A stretch of 64,000 nt of DNA, from positions 2,175,001-2,239,000 of the forward strand of contig NW_024105087.1 in assembly GCF_003945595.2 (NCBI RefSeq), read 5' to 3'. Under the pieces are notes generated by a model. That model searched no databases. It was given only the letters and a program-made list of their open reading frames with translations, and was not told where the DNA came from. Shown piece after piece: positions 63,501 to 64,000 of the stretch (its first letter is position 1; each line of letters starts with the position of its first letter). This DNA comes from Pipra filicauda. Lineage: Eukaryota > Chordata > Aves > Passeriformes > Pipridae. The translations under genes were made by a program, and so were the position numbers.

Positions 63501-64000
63501 TAGAGAGGAATCATAATTTTCTTTTCTTGCTTTTTATGAAATAATTCAGATCCAAACATCCTTACCATCCTAACTCTCCCTCCTGATTCCCAAACAAAAA
63601 GTCTAAGAGGAAGTTGCAACAAAATGTACTGTGTAATGAAATTTTTTGGCATATTGAGTAAATACAAGTGGCAATGGCCTGACATGGCTAGAAACCAATA
63701 CATATATCCTGGCTTACGGATAGAGAGTAAGGAAATTAGCTGTTTGGGTTCTTACTTGACCAGCAAAAAAGAGAGAGTTATTAGTTGCATTACAGGCAAA
63801 CTGGGTGTGTGCTGTATTCAGTCATTAGATATATTGCAACAATACACCAGGTAGCAGTGGTTTAACCATATCTAAAGAAACTCTCTTGATAAATAAGGAG
63901 CACAGTGTATGATCAGATATTTTTCTTCATCTCTGCTATTTTTTTGCCTGCGATATGGATACAAATAAGGACATGTGCATTATACAGATGCCTTCTAGTT
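60563..64000. other. No recognisable genes
   Basis: Slightly GC-richer than the middle of the window, especially 61040-61350 and 61560-61860. Plus frames of 100 codons (61047-61349) and 61 codons (61662-61847) lie in these patches but show no motif or convincing splice context. A small GC-rich hairpin (ACCTCCT / AGGAGGT, 5-nt loop) lies at 61144-61162. Confidence 0.5.

Noticed and set aside
1..64000. CRISPR arrays, prokaryotic operons, insertion sequences, integrated viral genes
   Set aside because: None was seen. There are no regularly spaced repeats, no coding density of a prokaryotic type, and no retroviral gag, pol or env motif or paired LTR that I could recognise.

Overview
The window looks like non-coding nuclear DNA from a bird. 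A crocodilian or turtle is a less likely alternative. It is AT-rich, it has no bacterial-type gene packing, and I recognise no complete protein-coding gene. The identifiable interspersed repeats are almost all CR1-type LINE fragments. The youngest of them end in the 8-bp ATTCTATG-like repeats typical of sauropsid, and especially avian, CR1. No Alu-, B1- or L1-like sequence was seen. Identifications rest on reading and on memory of CR1 consensus text; no database search was possible.

Layout. Positions 1-5740 hold unrecognised unique sequence. Two blocks of an old CR1-like element on the minus strand follow: 3' UTR-like at about 5741-6035 and reverse-transcriptase C-terminus-like at about 6755-7440. 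They are separated by roughly 700 bp that does not look like CR1. From 7441 to about 28945 the sequence is mostly unrecognised. It contains a CpG-enriched patch (8045-8235), low-complexity tracts and two weak exon candidates (20594-20805 plus, 22826-23092 minus). CR1 3'-end fragments on the minus strand lie at about 28947-29115 and, doubtfully, 30185-30235. A degenerate foldback (MITE-like) structure with 42-nt arms occupies 37913-38082. From 38083 to 53357 there are AT-rich stretches, short tandem duplications, a perfect 14-bp hairpin and one weak exon candidate (42896-43064). The last 11 kb is the richest in repeats: CR1 plus-strand tails at 53358-53711 and 60221-60562, a CR1 ORF2 reverse-transcriptase remnant on the minus strand at 54300-54780, and an exon-like open frame on the minus strand at 56984-57344.

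The LINE pieces are independent, mostly dead-on-arrival copies, and no genes can be shown to act together. The best reading is an intergenic region or large intron with an ordinary avian repeat load. I found no convincing undescribed biological system. The items most worth checking are the foldback element, the open frame at 56984-57344, and the perfect hairpins.
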